64,000 nucleotides of DNA from Rana temporaria (taxonomy: Eukaryota > Chordata > Amphibia > Anura > Ranidae): NCBI RefSeq assembly GCF_905171775.1, contig NC_053490.1, forward strand, positions 152,340,469 to 152,404,468, given 5' to 3'. The translations under genes were made by a program, and so were the position numbers. A model generated the notes under the pieces. It had not been told where the DNA came from. It saw only the letters and a program-made list of their open reading frames with translations, and made no database searches. This document shows positions 23,625-34,337 of this stretch, one piece after another. The number at the start of each line of letters is the position of its first letter. Position 1 is the stretch's first letter.

Positions 23625-24385
23625 ATGAGCGGCATCCGTGGCAGCAGGGGTAGGGGAGTTACTCCCAGTGCTGGATCGCTGCCAGCACGGGGTACCTCTC
23701 GTGCCCCTACTAGTGGTAGAGGATCGGGTGCAAGGGGAGTACGCCTGATCCGGGAGTTCTTCCCATCGGGCAGCCGCCCGATATTGCCATCTCAGGCTCA
23801 AGTAGTGGTGGACTACATGGGGCACAGCAGTGCCACTGAGTCGTCGGTCCCGACTCACAGTAGTACCACCATTACACCGGTGCCTGTACTACCCCCCCCC
23901 AGCCCCCAAGAGTCCAGCATCTTACTGTTCGACAGCGACAGTGATAGGGATCTCTTGGGGGAGGCCATGCATCAGGCAGACCTCCAGCTCTGTCCTGATG
24001 GTCAGGACCTTTTTGAAGGGATGGATGAGGAGGATGGGATACCTGCTGGCAGTATCCCAGAGACATCCCTTCAAACTGGTGCTGCTGTTTTGGTGCAGGA
24101 AACAGCAGCACCTAGTCAGACCCAGGCGTGGGTGAGGGGACAGCGGAGCCAGGCTAGAGGCTCCATGTCAGGTGGTTCCCTCAGACCAACACATTTCAGC
24201 CCTTGGTCTGACATCTCTGGGGGCGAAGAGGGTGACCCATCATGGTTGCCATCTGACGCGTCGGCTCACTACGTCAGTGACGACGGGGAAGGTAGGCACC
24301 CTGGTGAAACGGTGCGCCAGGTCACCACCAGGGAGACCATCGTCAGGGTCTCCACTGGTGATGGCAGCAGGAGGTGTCAGGAGGA

Positions 24386-24423
<38 letters not shown>

Positions 24424-26969
24424 CAGCTCCACCTGTGCGCACCGAGTCCCAGCAGGTGCAAGTAACCGTCACCCCATCTGACAGGAGGGCGGTGCTGAAG
24501 TCACCTGTCTGGAATTACTTTACCCTGGTGGCAGACAACCCTACCGGGGCCATCTGCCGGATTTGTAAAGTGAGGGTGAAGAGAGGGAAGTGTTTGGCTC
24601 GGGTGGGTACCACAGCCCTGAACCAGCACCTGAGGATAAACCACTGGGCGTTGTATGACGAGATGAAGCGTGGTGGTGGTAGCAGCGCCACCACCACAAG
24701 TGAGCAGGGTACAGCAGCCCCTGCCACATCTTCATCTCTTTCCAGCAGGTCATGCCCCCCCGCTCCCTCTAGTAGAGGTACTGGTACCGGCAGCCAGACC
24801 TCTACTTCCACAGCACCCTCCACGTCTGTGTCCCGCACTGCCGTCCGGCGCCAGGCGTCGATTTCAGACGCCTTTGACCGCACCACTCCCTTCCCCCCTG
24901 GAGACCGACGTGTGCGTTCCCTCAATGGGCTCCTGGCAAGGGTTATTGCCCAACATCTGCTGCCCTTCAACATAGTTGACAGCAACCCCTTCAGGCAGAT
25001 GTTGGAGCAGGCCCAACCCCAATGGCGTGTCCCCAGCCGCCATTTCTTTGCCAGGACTGGTGTCCCTGCCCTACACCAGCACATTGTGCAGAATGTAACC
25101 CTGTCGCTGGATCACGCTGTCAGCGACAGGGTTCATCTGACAATGGATGGCTGGACCAGCAGGCATGGGCAGGGACGCTACATCAGCTTCACGGCCCATT
25201 GGGTTTCCCTCCGAGGCGTCGGTGAGGGATCGGCGGCAACCGATCTTGTGGTGCCGCCCCGGGGTGTCCAGGGGAGAACTGCTGGTCTCCCTCAAGCCAC
25301 TGTCTCCGCAGATGCTGAGCCTCCCAGCAAGCGCCCCCGTAGCTACTCAAGTGTGGGGCACGTGCGCTGTCAGGCCGTGCTCCAGCTTGTTAGTTTAGGG
25401 GACCGGAGACACACTGGAGAAGAAGTGCTGAAAGCACTTCAGGCTCAGGTCCAGAAGTGGCTGACACCCCGAAGGCTCCAGCCAGGTATGGTTGTCTGCG
25501 ATAACGGCAGCAACCTACTCGCCGCCCTCCATGCTGGCAGTCTGACCCACGTGCCCTGTCTGGCACATGTCCTCAACCTGGTGGTGCAGAAGTTCCTGCG
25601 CACTTATCCAGGGTTGAGTGACATTGTGGCAAAGGCGCGTAGGATTGCCAGCCACTTCAGGCGCTCCCCAACCGCTACCGCGTCCCTGTCCAAATTGCAG
25701 CGGAAGTACAATCTGCCCCTTCACAGGCTGATTGTGGACAGTGTGACGCGGTGGAACTCCACCCTCCACATGCTGAAGAGGTTGTGGGAGCAGCAAAGGG
25801 CGGTGAGGGAGTACCTGATGGAACTAGGCACTGAGAGGGCTTCACCACAACTCCCTTTCATCGCCTGTGCGGAGTGGGGGCAGATAAACCAGGTCTGCCA
25901 AGTGTTGTCCTCCTTCGAGCAGGCGACCAAGATGGTCAGCAGTGAGCAAATTGGCCTCAATAGCGTGCTGCCAATACTGTTCATGCTGGAGAGGACACTA
26001 GATCGCCTGCTCGAGGCTGGGGAGAGTGCCTTGGTGGAGCAGGAGGAGTCAGCAATGCTCCACCGAGACCAGGGCCAGGACGAGGAGGAGGAGGAGGAGG
26101 ATGATGATGAAGAGGAGGAGGAGGTGGTTGCTGGTGTCGTCCCGGAGTCAGGGCCTGGTCAGGAGGGAGAGCCGGTGTTGGGGGCACCGATAGTCCGGGG
26201 GTTGGGCATGTCTGAGTTTGACCAGCAGCGCCTCAGGGAAGAAGAGTCGCACCTCATTCACCTGGCCAGCATTGAGGAGTCACAGCGGGCTGTGCTCTTC
26301 CCCATGGCTGCCCACATGCTGAGATGCCTCAGGAGGGACCCCCGGGTTAAGACCATCAAGACGAGGGATGATTTCTGGATGGCCACCCTTTTGGATCCCA
26401 GGTGCAAGGGGAAACTGGAGCAGTTCATCCCAGCCAGCCGGAGGCAGCACCGGATGGAGGAACTGCAGGCAGCCATTGTCAGACGGTTGGAGCAGGCAAC
26501 TCCCCGGCCTCCAGTTGTCCCCCCTCATCTCACCCAGCAGGTGGCTGCACCCAGCTGCAGCCGAGCAGGGGACCTAATGGAAGAGATGAGGATGTTCTTC
26601 CAAACCGAGCGACCCAGTACCACCACCAGCAGCAGCAGCAGCAGTCACCACCAGCGGCTGGCCCACATGGTGGCAGACTACATGGCGTCCGTCGGTGCTT
26701 CTGACAGTATGAGCACCGACGACCCCATGGAGTACTGGGTTGCCAGATTGGACACCTGCCGCGAGCTCGCTCAGTATGCGCTGGAGTTATTGTCTTGCCC
26801 CCCCTCCAGCGTACTATCTGAGCGGACATTCAGCGCGGCAGGTGGGGTGGTCACGGACAAGAGGACCCGTCTGTCCACAGACTCCGTGGACAGACTCACA
26901 TTCATAAAGATGAATGAGTCCTGGATCGGCGGTGACTTTCTGGCACCCGTCGTCGGTTCAGGGCGCTGA
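23625..26969 (+). CDS. hAT-family transposase with BED zinc finger, 1,114 aa, uninterrupted
   Basis: This enzyme would cut and rejoin the hAT ends in the nucleus. The first ATG of the open frame is at 23625 (AATAATGAGC, A at -3). The frame is open further upstream to 23526, but without an ATG. Residues 1-290 are low-complexity, Ser/Gly/Pro-rich, with a run of about 11 Gln near 256-266. A BED finger spans about 292-345 (CRIC at 311-314, HLRINH at 335-340). The RNase-H-like core has LTMDGWTS (D508) and VVCDNGSN (D626), followed by VTRWNSTLHML and an acidic loop near 818-835. The C-terminal dimerisation segment has SCPPSSVLSERTFSAAGGVV with E1066. All three expected catalytic acids are present, and no stop or frameshift was seen. 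It is longer than typical Ac/ZBED-like transposases because of the N-terminal extension. It may still be functional. Confidence 0.93.
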
Positions 26970-27009
26970 AGGGTCCCTTGCCATGCATTCCCTGATGAAG
27001 CCCCGGACC

Positions 27010-27662
27010 TGATGTATTTACAGTGCTGAATATAACTATTTCAACATCAGAGAAAATCAATGTTAATATTTGGTACAGTAGGCTTTCTTTGCAATTACAG
27101 CGGTCAAACATTTCTTGTAGTTTTACACCAGCTTTGCACACACTGGAGGAGGGATTTTGGCCCACTCCTCCACACAGATCTTCTCTACATCAGTCATGTT
27201 TCTGGGCTATCGCTGAGAAACACGGAGTTTGAGCTCCCTCCAAAGATTCTCTATTGGGTTTAGGTCTGGAGACTGGCTAGGCCACGCCAGAACCTTGATA
27301 TGCTCCTTACAGAGCCAATCCTTGGTTATCCTGGCTGTGTGCTTTGGGTCATTCTCATGTTGGAAGACCCAGCCTCGACCCATCTTCAAAGCTCTAACTC
27401 AGGGAAGGAGGTTGTTGCCCAAAATCTTGCAATACATGGCCCCGGTCATCCTCTCCTTAATACAGTGCAGTCACCCTGTCCCATGTGCAGAAAAACACCA
27501 CCAAAGCATGATGCTACCACCCCCATGCTTCACATTAGGGATGGCGTTCTTGGCATGGTACTCATCATTATTCTTCCTCCGAACACGGTTAGTGAAATTA
27601 TGATCAAAAAATTATATTATAGTCTCATCTGACCACATGATTTTCTCCCATGACTCCTTTGG
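27010..27662 (-). pseudogene. Tc1-type transposase fragment inside the hAT
   Basis: Minus-strand frames show VFQHENDPKHTARITKDWL and WPSQSPDLNPIENLWRELK, a Tc1 transposase C-terminal half. The second catalytic residue, normally aspartate in QHDND, is glutamate here. Upstream blocks (…HHQSMMLPPPCF-like on the other strand) are frame-broken. The right side stops abruptly at the satellite. No TA-flanked inverted ends remain. Confidence 0.82.
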
Positions 27663-30440
27663 ATCAGTCAAGACAATTATGTCAGCAGTTATTTCACACC
27701 CTATATACTCTTATTAAGACTGCTGTACATCATGGCAACTCCTGCCCATGTGATATGACTCTGTATCAACTACTACTGTTAATACTACTACTGCTGCTTC
27801 AGCTGCTGCTGCCGCCCAGTCAATACACCTATGTCAGCAGTTGTTTAACACTCTATATACTCTTATTCCTACTGCTGTTCATCATGGCACCTCCTGCCCA
27901 TGTGATATGACTCTGTATCAACTACTACTGTTAATACTACTACTGCTGCTTCTGCTGCTGCTGCCGCCCAGTCAATACACCTATGTCAGCAGTTATTTCA
28001 CACTCTATATACTCTTATTAAGACTGCTGTACATCATGGCAACTCCTGCCCATGTGATATGACTCTGTATCAACTACTACTGTTAATACTACTACTGCTG
28101 CTTCAGCTGCTGCTGCCGCCCAGTCAATACACCTATGTCAGCAGTTGTTTAACACTCTATATACTCTTATTCCTACTGCTGTTCATCATGGCACCTCCTG
28201 CCCATGTGATATGACTCTGTATCAACTACTACTGTTAATACTACTACTACTGCTTCTGCTGCTGCTGCCGCCCAGTCAATACACCTATGTCAGCAGTTGT
28301 TTAACACTCTATATACTCTTATTCCTACTGCTGTTCATCATGGCACCTCCTGCCCATGTGATATGACTCTGTATCAAGTACTACTGTTAATACTACTACT
28401 GCTGCTTCTGCTGCTGCTGCCGTCCAGTCAATACACCTATGTCAGCAGTTGTTTCACACTCTATATACTCTTATTAAGACTGCTGTACATCATGGCAACT
28501 CCTGCCCATTTGATATGACTCTGTATCAACTACTACTGTTAATACTACTACTGCTGCTTCAGCTGCTGCTGCCGCCCAGTCAATACACCTATGTCAGCAG
28601 TTGTTTAACACTCTATATACTCTTATTCCTACTGCTGTTCATCATGGCACCTCCTGCCCATGTGATATGACTCTGTATCAAGTACTACTGTTAATACTAC
28701 TACTGCTGCTTCTGCTGCTGCTGCCGCCCAGTCAATACACCTATGTCAGCAGTTATTTCACACTCTATATACTCTTATTAAGACTGCTGTACATCATGGC
28801 AACTCCTGCCCATGTGATATGACTCTGTATCAACTACTACTGTTAATACTACTACTGCTGCTTCTGCTGTTGCTGCTGCCGCCCAGTCAATACACCTATG
28901 TCAGCAGTTGTTTAACACTCTATATACTCTTATTCCTACTGCTGTTCATCATGGCACCTCCTGCCCATGTGATATGACTCTGTATCAAGTACTACTGTTA
29001 ATACTACTACTGCTGCTTCTGCTGCTGCTGCCGCCCAGTCAATACACCTATGTCAGCAGTTATTTCACACTCTATATACTCTTATTAAGACTGCTGTACA
29101 TCATGGCAACTCCTGCCCATGTGATATGACTCTGTATCAACTACTACTGTTAATACTACTACTGCTGCTTCAGCTGCTGCTGCCGCCCAGTCAATACACC
29201 TATGTCAGCAGTTGTTTAACACTCTATATACTCTTATTCCTACTGCTGTTCATCATGGCACCTCCTGCCCATGTGATATGACTCTGTATCAAGTACTACT
29301 GTTAATACTACTACTGCTGCTTCTGCTGCTGCTGCCGCCCAGTCAATACACCTATGTCAGCAGTTATTTCACACTCTATATACTCTTATTAAGACTGCTG
29401 TACATCATGGCAACTCCTGCCCATGTGATATGACTCTGTATCAACTACTACTGTTAATACTACTACTGCTGCTTCAGCTGCTGCTGCCGCCCAGTCAATA
29501 CACCTATGTCAGCAGTTGTTTAACACTCTATATACTCTTATTCCTACTGCTGTTCATCATGGCACCTCCTGCCCATGTGATATGACTCTGTATCAAGTAC
29601 TACTGTTAATACTACTACTGCTGCTTCTGCTGCTGCTGCTGCCCAGTCAATACACCTATGTCAGCAGTTATTTCACACTCTATATACTCTTATTAAGACT
29701 GCTGTACATCATGGCAACTCCTGCCCATGTGATATGACTCTGTATCAACTACTACTGTTAATACTACTACTGCTGCTTCTGCTGCCCAGTCAAGACACCT
29801 ATGTCAGCAGTTATTTCACACCCTATATACTCTTATTAAGACTGCTGTACATCATGGCACCTCCTGCCCATGTGATATGACTCTGTATCAACTACTACTG
29901 TTAATACTACTACTGCTGCTTCTGCTGCCCAGTCAAGACACCTATGTCAGCAGTTATTTCACACCCTATATACTCTTATTAAGACTGCTGTACATCATGG
30001 CACCTCCTGCCCATGTGATATGACTCTGTATCAAGTACTACTGTTAATACTACTACTACTGCTTCTGCTGCCCAGTCAAGACACCTATGTCAGCAGTTAT
30101 TTCACACCCTATATACTCTTATTAAGACTGCTGTACATCATGGCACCTCCTGCCCATGTGATATGACTCTGTATCAACTACTACTGTTAATACTACTACT
30201 GCTGCTTCTGCTGCCCAGTCAAGACACCTATGTCAGCAGTTATTTCACACCCTATATACTCTTATTAAGACTGCTGTACATCATGGCACCTCCTGCCCAT
30301 GTGATATGACTCTGTATCAAGTACTACTGTTAATACTACTACTACTGCTTCTGCTGCCCAGTCAAGACACCTATGTCAGCAGTTATTTCACACCCTATAT
30401 ACTCTTATTAAGACTGCTGTACATCATGGCACCTCCTGCC
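27663..30440 (+). repeat. Satellite of 152-bp units (with 304-bp dimers) passing to 143-bp units
   Basis: About 18 tandem units share CTATGTCAGCAGTT, CACTCTATATACTCTTATT, CATGTGATATGACTCTGTAT and a CTACTACTGTTAATACTAC/TGCTGC block. Two variants (TTATTCCTACTGCTGTTCAT and TTATTAAGACTGCTGTACAT) alternate regularly between 28601 and 29760, giving a 304-bp higher-order period. From 29787 the units are homogeneous with an exact 143-bp spacing (29787, 29930, 30073, 30216, 30359). Leucine-rich frames of 73 codons within units are not genes because 152 is not a multiple of three. Confidence 0.95.
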
Positions 30441-32275
30441 CGAGTGATTTGACACTGTATTGTCAATGTCTACTACTACTATTACAGCTCAGTCAAGACA
30501 CCTGTGTCCCAATTTTTTGGTACACTATTGACTATTATGACCACTACTGATGCTGTAAAGTATTCCCCAAGTGTTTTTATGCTATGTATTACTATTACCA
30601 CTACTGCTTGTAAATCGTGCCTGTGTGATACTTAGTGGGAATGCTTTAATAAGCATTCCTAGTATGGATACCCGTAAATGTATTAATCTTAATTAGTGTG
30701 AATGCTTTAATAAACATTTCCAGTATTGATATCCGTAAATTTAGTAATCTTATTATTCCTTACGTTTTTTGGTTCTGCGTAACTTCGGCATACTTTCAGC
30801 TATTGAGACCATTCAACTGTAAAAATGTTCGTCTCTTTCAGCAAATGATGGGACTTGTTCAAGTTTTTTCCTACTTTTTACACTTTTATAAATTTTTAGC
30901 TTTTAAGACCCTTTTTTTAACATTGAAGTCAATGAGAACATCCTTTTCCCCTTTGAATTCACATGCCCTGCCAAAAGTTTCAGCTACTTCATACTTTCAC
31001 TTACAGACACTGAAAAAACTGTAAAGCGGTCACAAAATATTTAGCTATCCGGCTATGACTTTTCAGATCGTTATCGTTTACAATTTTTTGGTGAAAACGC
31101 AATTTACGTTTTGCGAATTTTTCACAAAAATGCGATAGGTTATAATGTAATCCTATGGAGGGGATTTAGAGTCTGTCATGTGACCTTAACATTCTAGATC
31201 TTTGTAATTAAAAATATCTTTACAAAAAGGGGAAACAAATTGGTCTCATGCCCACAAGATCTACTTTTCATACACAATTTTTATATCAAAACGTAGCTAT
31301 GCTTGTCTGGTTTATGGCAATGTGATCAAGTCTGCGATACGTATTTTAGTTTTAGTTATTGGAGCAACAGCCAGAAATTATGTCTCATAGACTCTCATGT
31401 TAAATTATCTAAAAAATGTTGCTGCAGAACTCACAAAGACGCTCTTTTCTAAATCGCAGACATGGCCACATTTTTAAGTTTATCTACATAAATTTCATAT
31501 CGATGCGTTTACAAGGGCCGTGTATTTCAAACGGTGTAGTCGTTGTATTAATTGCATGTACGTTTGAGGATTTATTAAGCTTTGTTTGGAGGCTTAAATC
31601 ATGTATTAGATCTGTGAATTAAAAGCGTTTGTAATGTTATTTCTTTCTATAAATCACTTTCCTGACCTCAGTGCAATATTCCTCCTCACTGACCTGGGGG
31701 GGAGGGGAAACCTATTGAGGGGGGAGGGGCGACCAGGAAGTCAGCATACGCTATACTTTGCAGATAGAGAAAGAAGCTGTGTGTCCTAAAGATAGTGTAG
31801 TGGTTATGGTGAATGTCTTTGGCAAGGGGCTCACCAATTAAGCTATTCAGCATTCCCACTCGCATTTTCCTCAGGAAATGCATTGTCTAGTTATATTATA
31901 TTTTAATACTCCTGCTGCTGCCTCCATGCTGAGTAAAGCTTCATGACCTCTCTGGCACAGCGGATCCACCAACAGCCTCCGCTACAAGCTACCAGACCGG
32001 ATCTAAACAGCAAGTGTAACTATAACAATGAACCTTATGTTAAACACTGTTTTGCGGCATTTATACTGCAACCATTGGGCTGTCTGCAAGAGCTCATCTG
32101 CATTCTCTCTCTTTCTTGCTCTCCCTCTCTCTCTCTTTGTATATATATATATATTGTTGCTTTTGTTATGTTCATTTTTCAACTGTTTATTTTGTGTTCG
32201 TCGTGTCTGTGTCGTGTGCTTTAGTTTGTCCTAGGTTACTGTTAAATAAAATAATAGTATAAAATGTTTTTGCTT
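30441..32275. other. Unassigned hAT interior
   Basis: AT-rich sequence after the satellite. A degenerate satellite-like piece (30441-30620) is followed by non-repetitive DNA. GATAGTGTAGTGGTTATGG at 31791-31809 resembles a tRNA-Val A-box region but has no matching acceptor or B box. A (CT)n(AT)n run lies at 32103-32152. An AATAAAATAATA word at 32245 could be a plus-strand polyadenylation signal. No coding frame is recognisable. Confidence 0.45.
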
Positions 32276-32283
32276 ATTATGAA

Positions 32284-34031
32284 TAGTGTTGCTCACGAAT
32301 ATTCGCATTGCGAATATTCGACTCGAATATAGCATATTCGAGAAATCGCGCTATATTTCGAATTTCGCGGTGAATATTCGCAATTCCGAATATTCGCATT
32401 TTTTCAATTTGATTTTTAAAACAGATCACATCCTATCGACGTCTAAAAGCATTGCTGGTATGATTAGAGACCCTGGGCCGAGTAGCTAAGCTGAGGCGAT
32501 CCTATTATGTTGCCAAATTGAAAAAAAAAAATTGCGATTTTTCGCTATTGCGAATGCGAAAATGATTGCGAATTTTCGATAACTGTGGTAGGAGAACTCT
32601 GATTGTCTCTGATGCAAAAGGGGGGGGCTTTGTGTATGTGTATGTGTATGTTATGAATATTTGTATGTTTGATATTATTATTTTTTGTAAGAAGGAAAAA
32701 ATTGCGCATACCTTAAAAAAGGGGAGAATACAGCAGCAACTCAAAAATGTTATACAACATAAATTAATACAAGACAGAAAATGGAGTCGCTCTACAAGAA
32801 TAAAAAATATGTCTAGTGACAAGACATGTGGGCAAATTATAAAATAAGCAAGCGCAAATAACTTGTGAAATACACAGTGAAACAAATATATAAAGAAATA
32901 TAGTCCCAATAATAGAAAAATAATCTTTCATAAAAATGTCTTTGATATGTGAAGTGAAAAAAAGTCCAAAGCATGCAGCATGAACGTGTTCAATCTTTAA
33001 GGTGTTTGATTGACAAACGGCTGTGACAGATGGATAGAGTAAAGAATCACCACCAATGCAAAACACTTTTTATTTTCTATTGTAAAATATCAAGAATATT
33101 CTGAGCCAATCAGAGTGCTCCTTCCGCATTTGCCGAATATTCGCAATTATTTTGTATTGTAAAATATCAAGAATATTCTGAGCCAATCAGAGTGCTCCTT
33201 CTGCATTTGCCGAATATTCGCAATTATTTTGTATTGTAAAATATCAAGAATATTCTGAGCCAATCAGAGTGCTCCTTCTGCATTTGCCGAATATTCGCAA
33301 TTATTTTGTATTGTAAAATATCAAGAATATTCTGAGCCAATCAGAGTGCTCCTTCCGCATTTGCCGAATATTCGCAATTATTTTGTATTGTAAAATATCA
33401 AGAATATTCTGAGCCAATCAGAGTGCTCCTTCTGCATTTGCCGAATATTCGCAATTATTTTGTATTGTAAAATATCAAGAATATTCTGAGCCAATCAGAG
33501 TGCTCCTTCTGCATTTGCCGAATATTCGCAATTATTTTGTATTGTAAAATATCAAGAATATTCTGAGCCAATCAGAGTGCTCCTTCCGCATTTGCCGAAT
33601 ATTCGCAATTATTTTGTATTGTAAAATATCACGAATATTCTGAGCCAATCAGAGTGCTCCTACAGCATTTCTCGAAATTGCGCAATAAATATCGCATTCG
33701 CATGTTGCGATATTTCGATAAAATATCACGAATATTCTGAGCCAATCAGAGCGCTCCTCCAGCATTTCTCGAAATTGCGCAATAAATATCGCATTCGCAT
33801 GTTGCGATATTTCGATAAAATATCACGAATATTCTGAGCCAATCAGAGTGCTCCTACCGCAGTTATCAAAAAATCGCAATTATTTTCGCATTCGCAATAG
33901 CGAAAAATCGCAATCATTTACTTTCGATAAAATATCACGAATATTCGAATTTAGCGAATATATCTCGAATATTCGAATATATATTCGAGATATATCGCGA
34001 AATCGAATATGGCATATTCTGCTCAACACTA
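32284..34031. mobile_element. Nested non-autonomous hAT derivative, 1,748 bp
   Basis: It has the same termini as the outer element (TAGTGTTGCTCACGAATATT…TATTCTGCTCAACACTA) and its own perfect 8-bp duplication ATTATGAA at 32276-32283 and 34032-34039. The left 200 bp closely match the outer left end, and the right end matches the outer right end. The middle lacks a transposase. It carries a long CCAAT-box array at 33079-33860. It must have moved with a transposase supplied in trans. Confidence 0.95.
33079..33860 (+). repeat. Tandem array of 77-bp units, each with a CCAAT box
   Basis: Eight copies of a unit beginning TATTGTAAAATATCAAGAAT and containing CTGAGCCAATCAGAGTGCTC start near 33079, 33155, 33232, 33309, 33386, 33463, 33540 and 33616. 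Two longer units follow with the AAATTGCGCAATAAATATCG module of the outer element's right end. Every unit keeps GCCAATCAGAG. Confidence 0.93.
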
Positions 34032-34161
34032 ATTATGAAGTTAAATGTGTTGATGTTGATTTGTTTGATGTTAAGTTAGATGTGTTGAAAAACCTACAAA
34101 TCTATCTCAAAAAGAAATGAAACATTTCCAAAAAATAATATTTATTAATAAAAACATAATT

Positions 34162-34337
34162 TCAGATATAACTCTGATTGAGCTTCTGAAGGCGCTCCAG
34201 CTTCTCTATATTTTTTAATTGCTGCTGCTCCAGCAGCACATTTTGCTGAATAAGGTAGCGGATCTGGCGCTGATTTGCCTGGATCCTCTGGTGGGTTGTC
34301 TTTATGAGCGCGGTCTGCCTCCTCATCTTTCCTGATA
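34162..34337 (-). CDS. Myb gene exon 4 (C-terminal coiled coil)
   Basis: The acceptor ATATCCTAACAG precedes TATCAGG, and the stop TGA is at 34164-34162. The 57 residues are Gln/Leu/Lys-rich with helix-forming spacing (IRYLIQQNVLLEQQQLKNI). Harbinger Myb partners often end in such a helix. AATAAATA at 34141-34148 (minus) is a candidate polyadenylation signal about 15-20 nt past the stop. Confidence 0.75.

Noticed and set aside
24240..24461. Minus-strand leucine-run frame at 24.3 kb
   Set aside because: It is the complement of the polyglutamine CAG run in the transposase.
27841..29737. Serial 73-codon leucine-rich frames every 152 or 304 bp, looking like a small membrane-protein family
   Set aside because: They follow satellite units whose length is not a multiple of three. 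Each frame restarts by chance in each unit, and there is no conserved start context or promoter.
33079..33700. Regular repeats resembling a CRISPR array
   Set aside because: The repeat is the whole 77-bp unit with no variable spacers, lies in a vertebrate transposon, and there are no cas-like genes.
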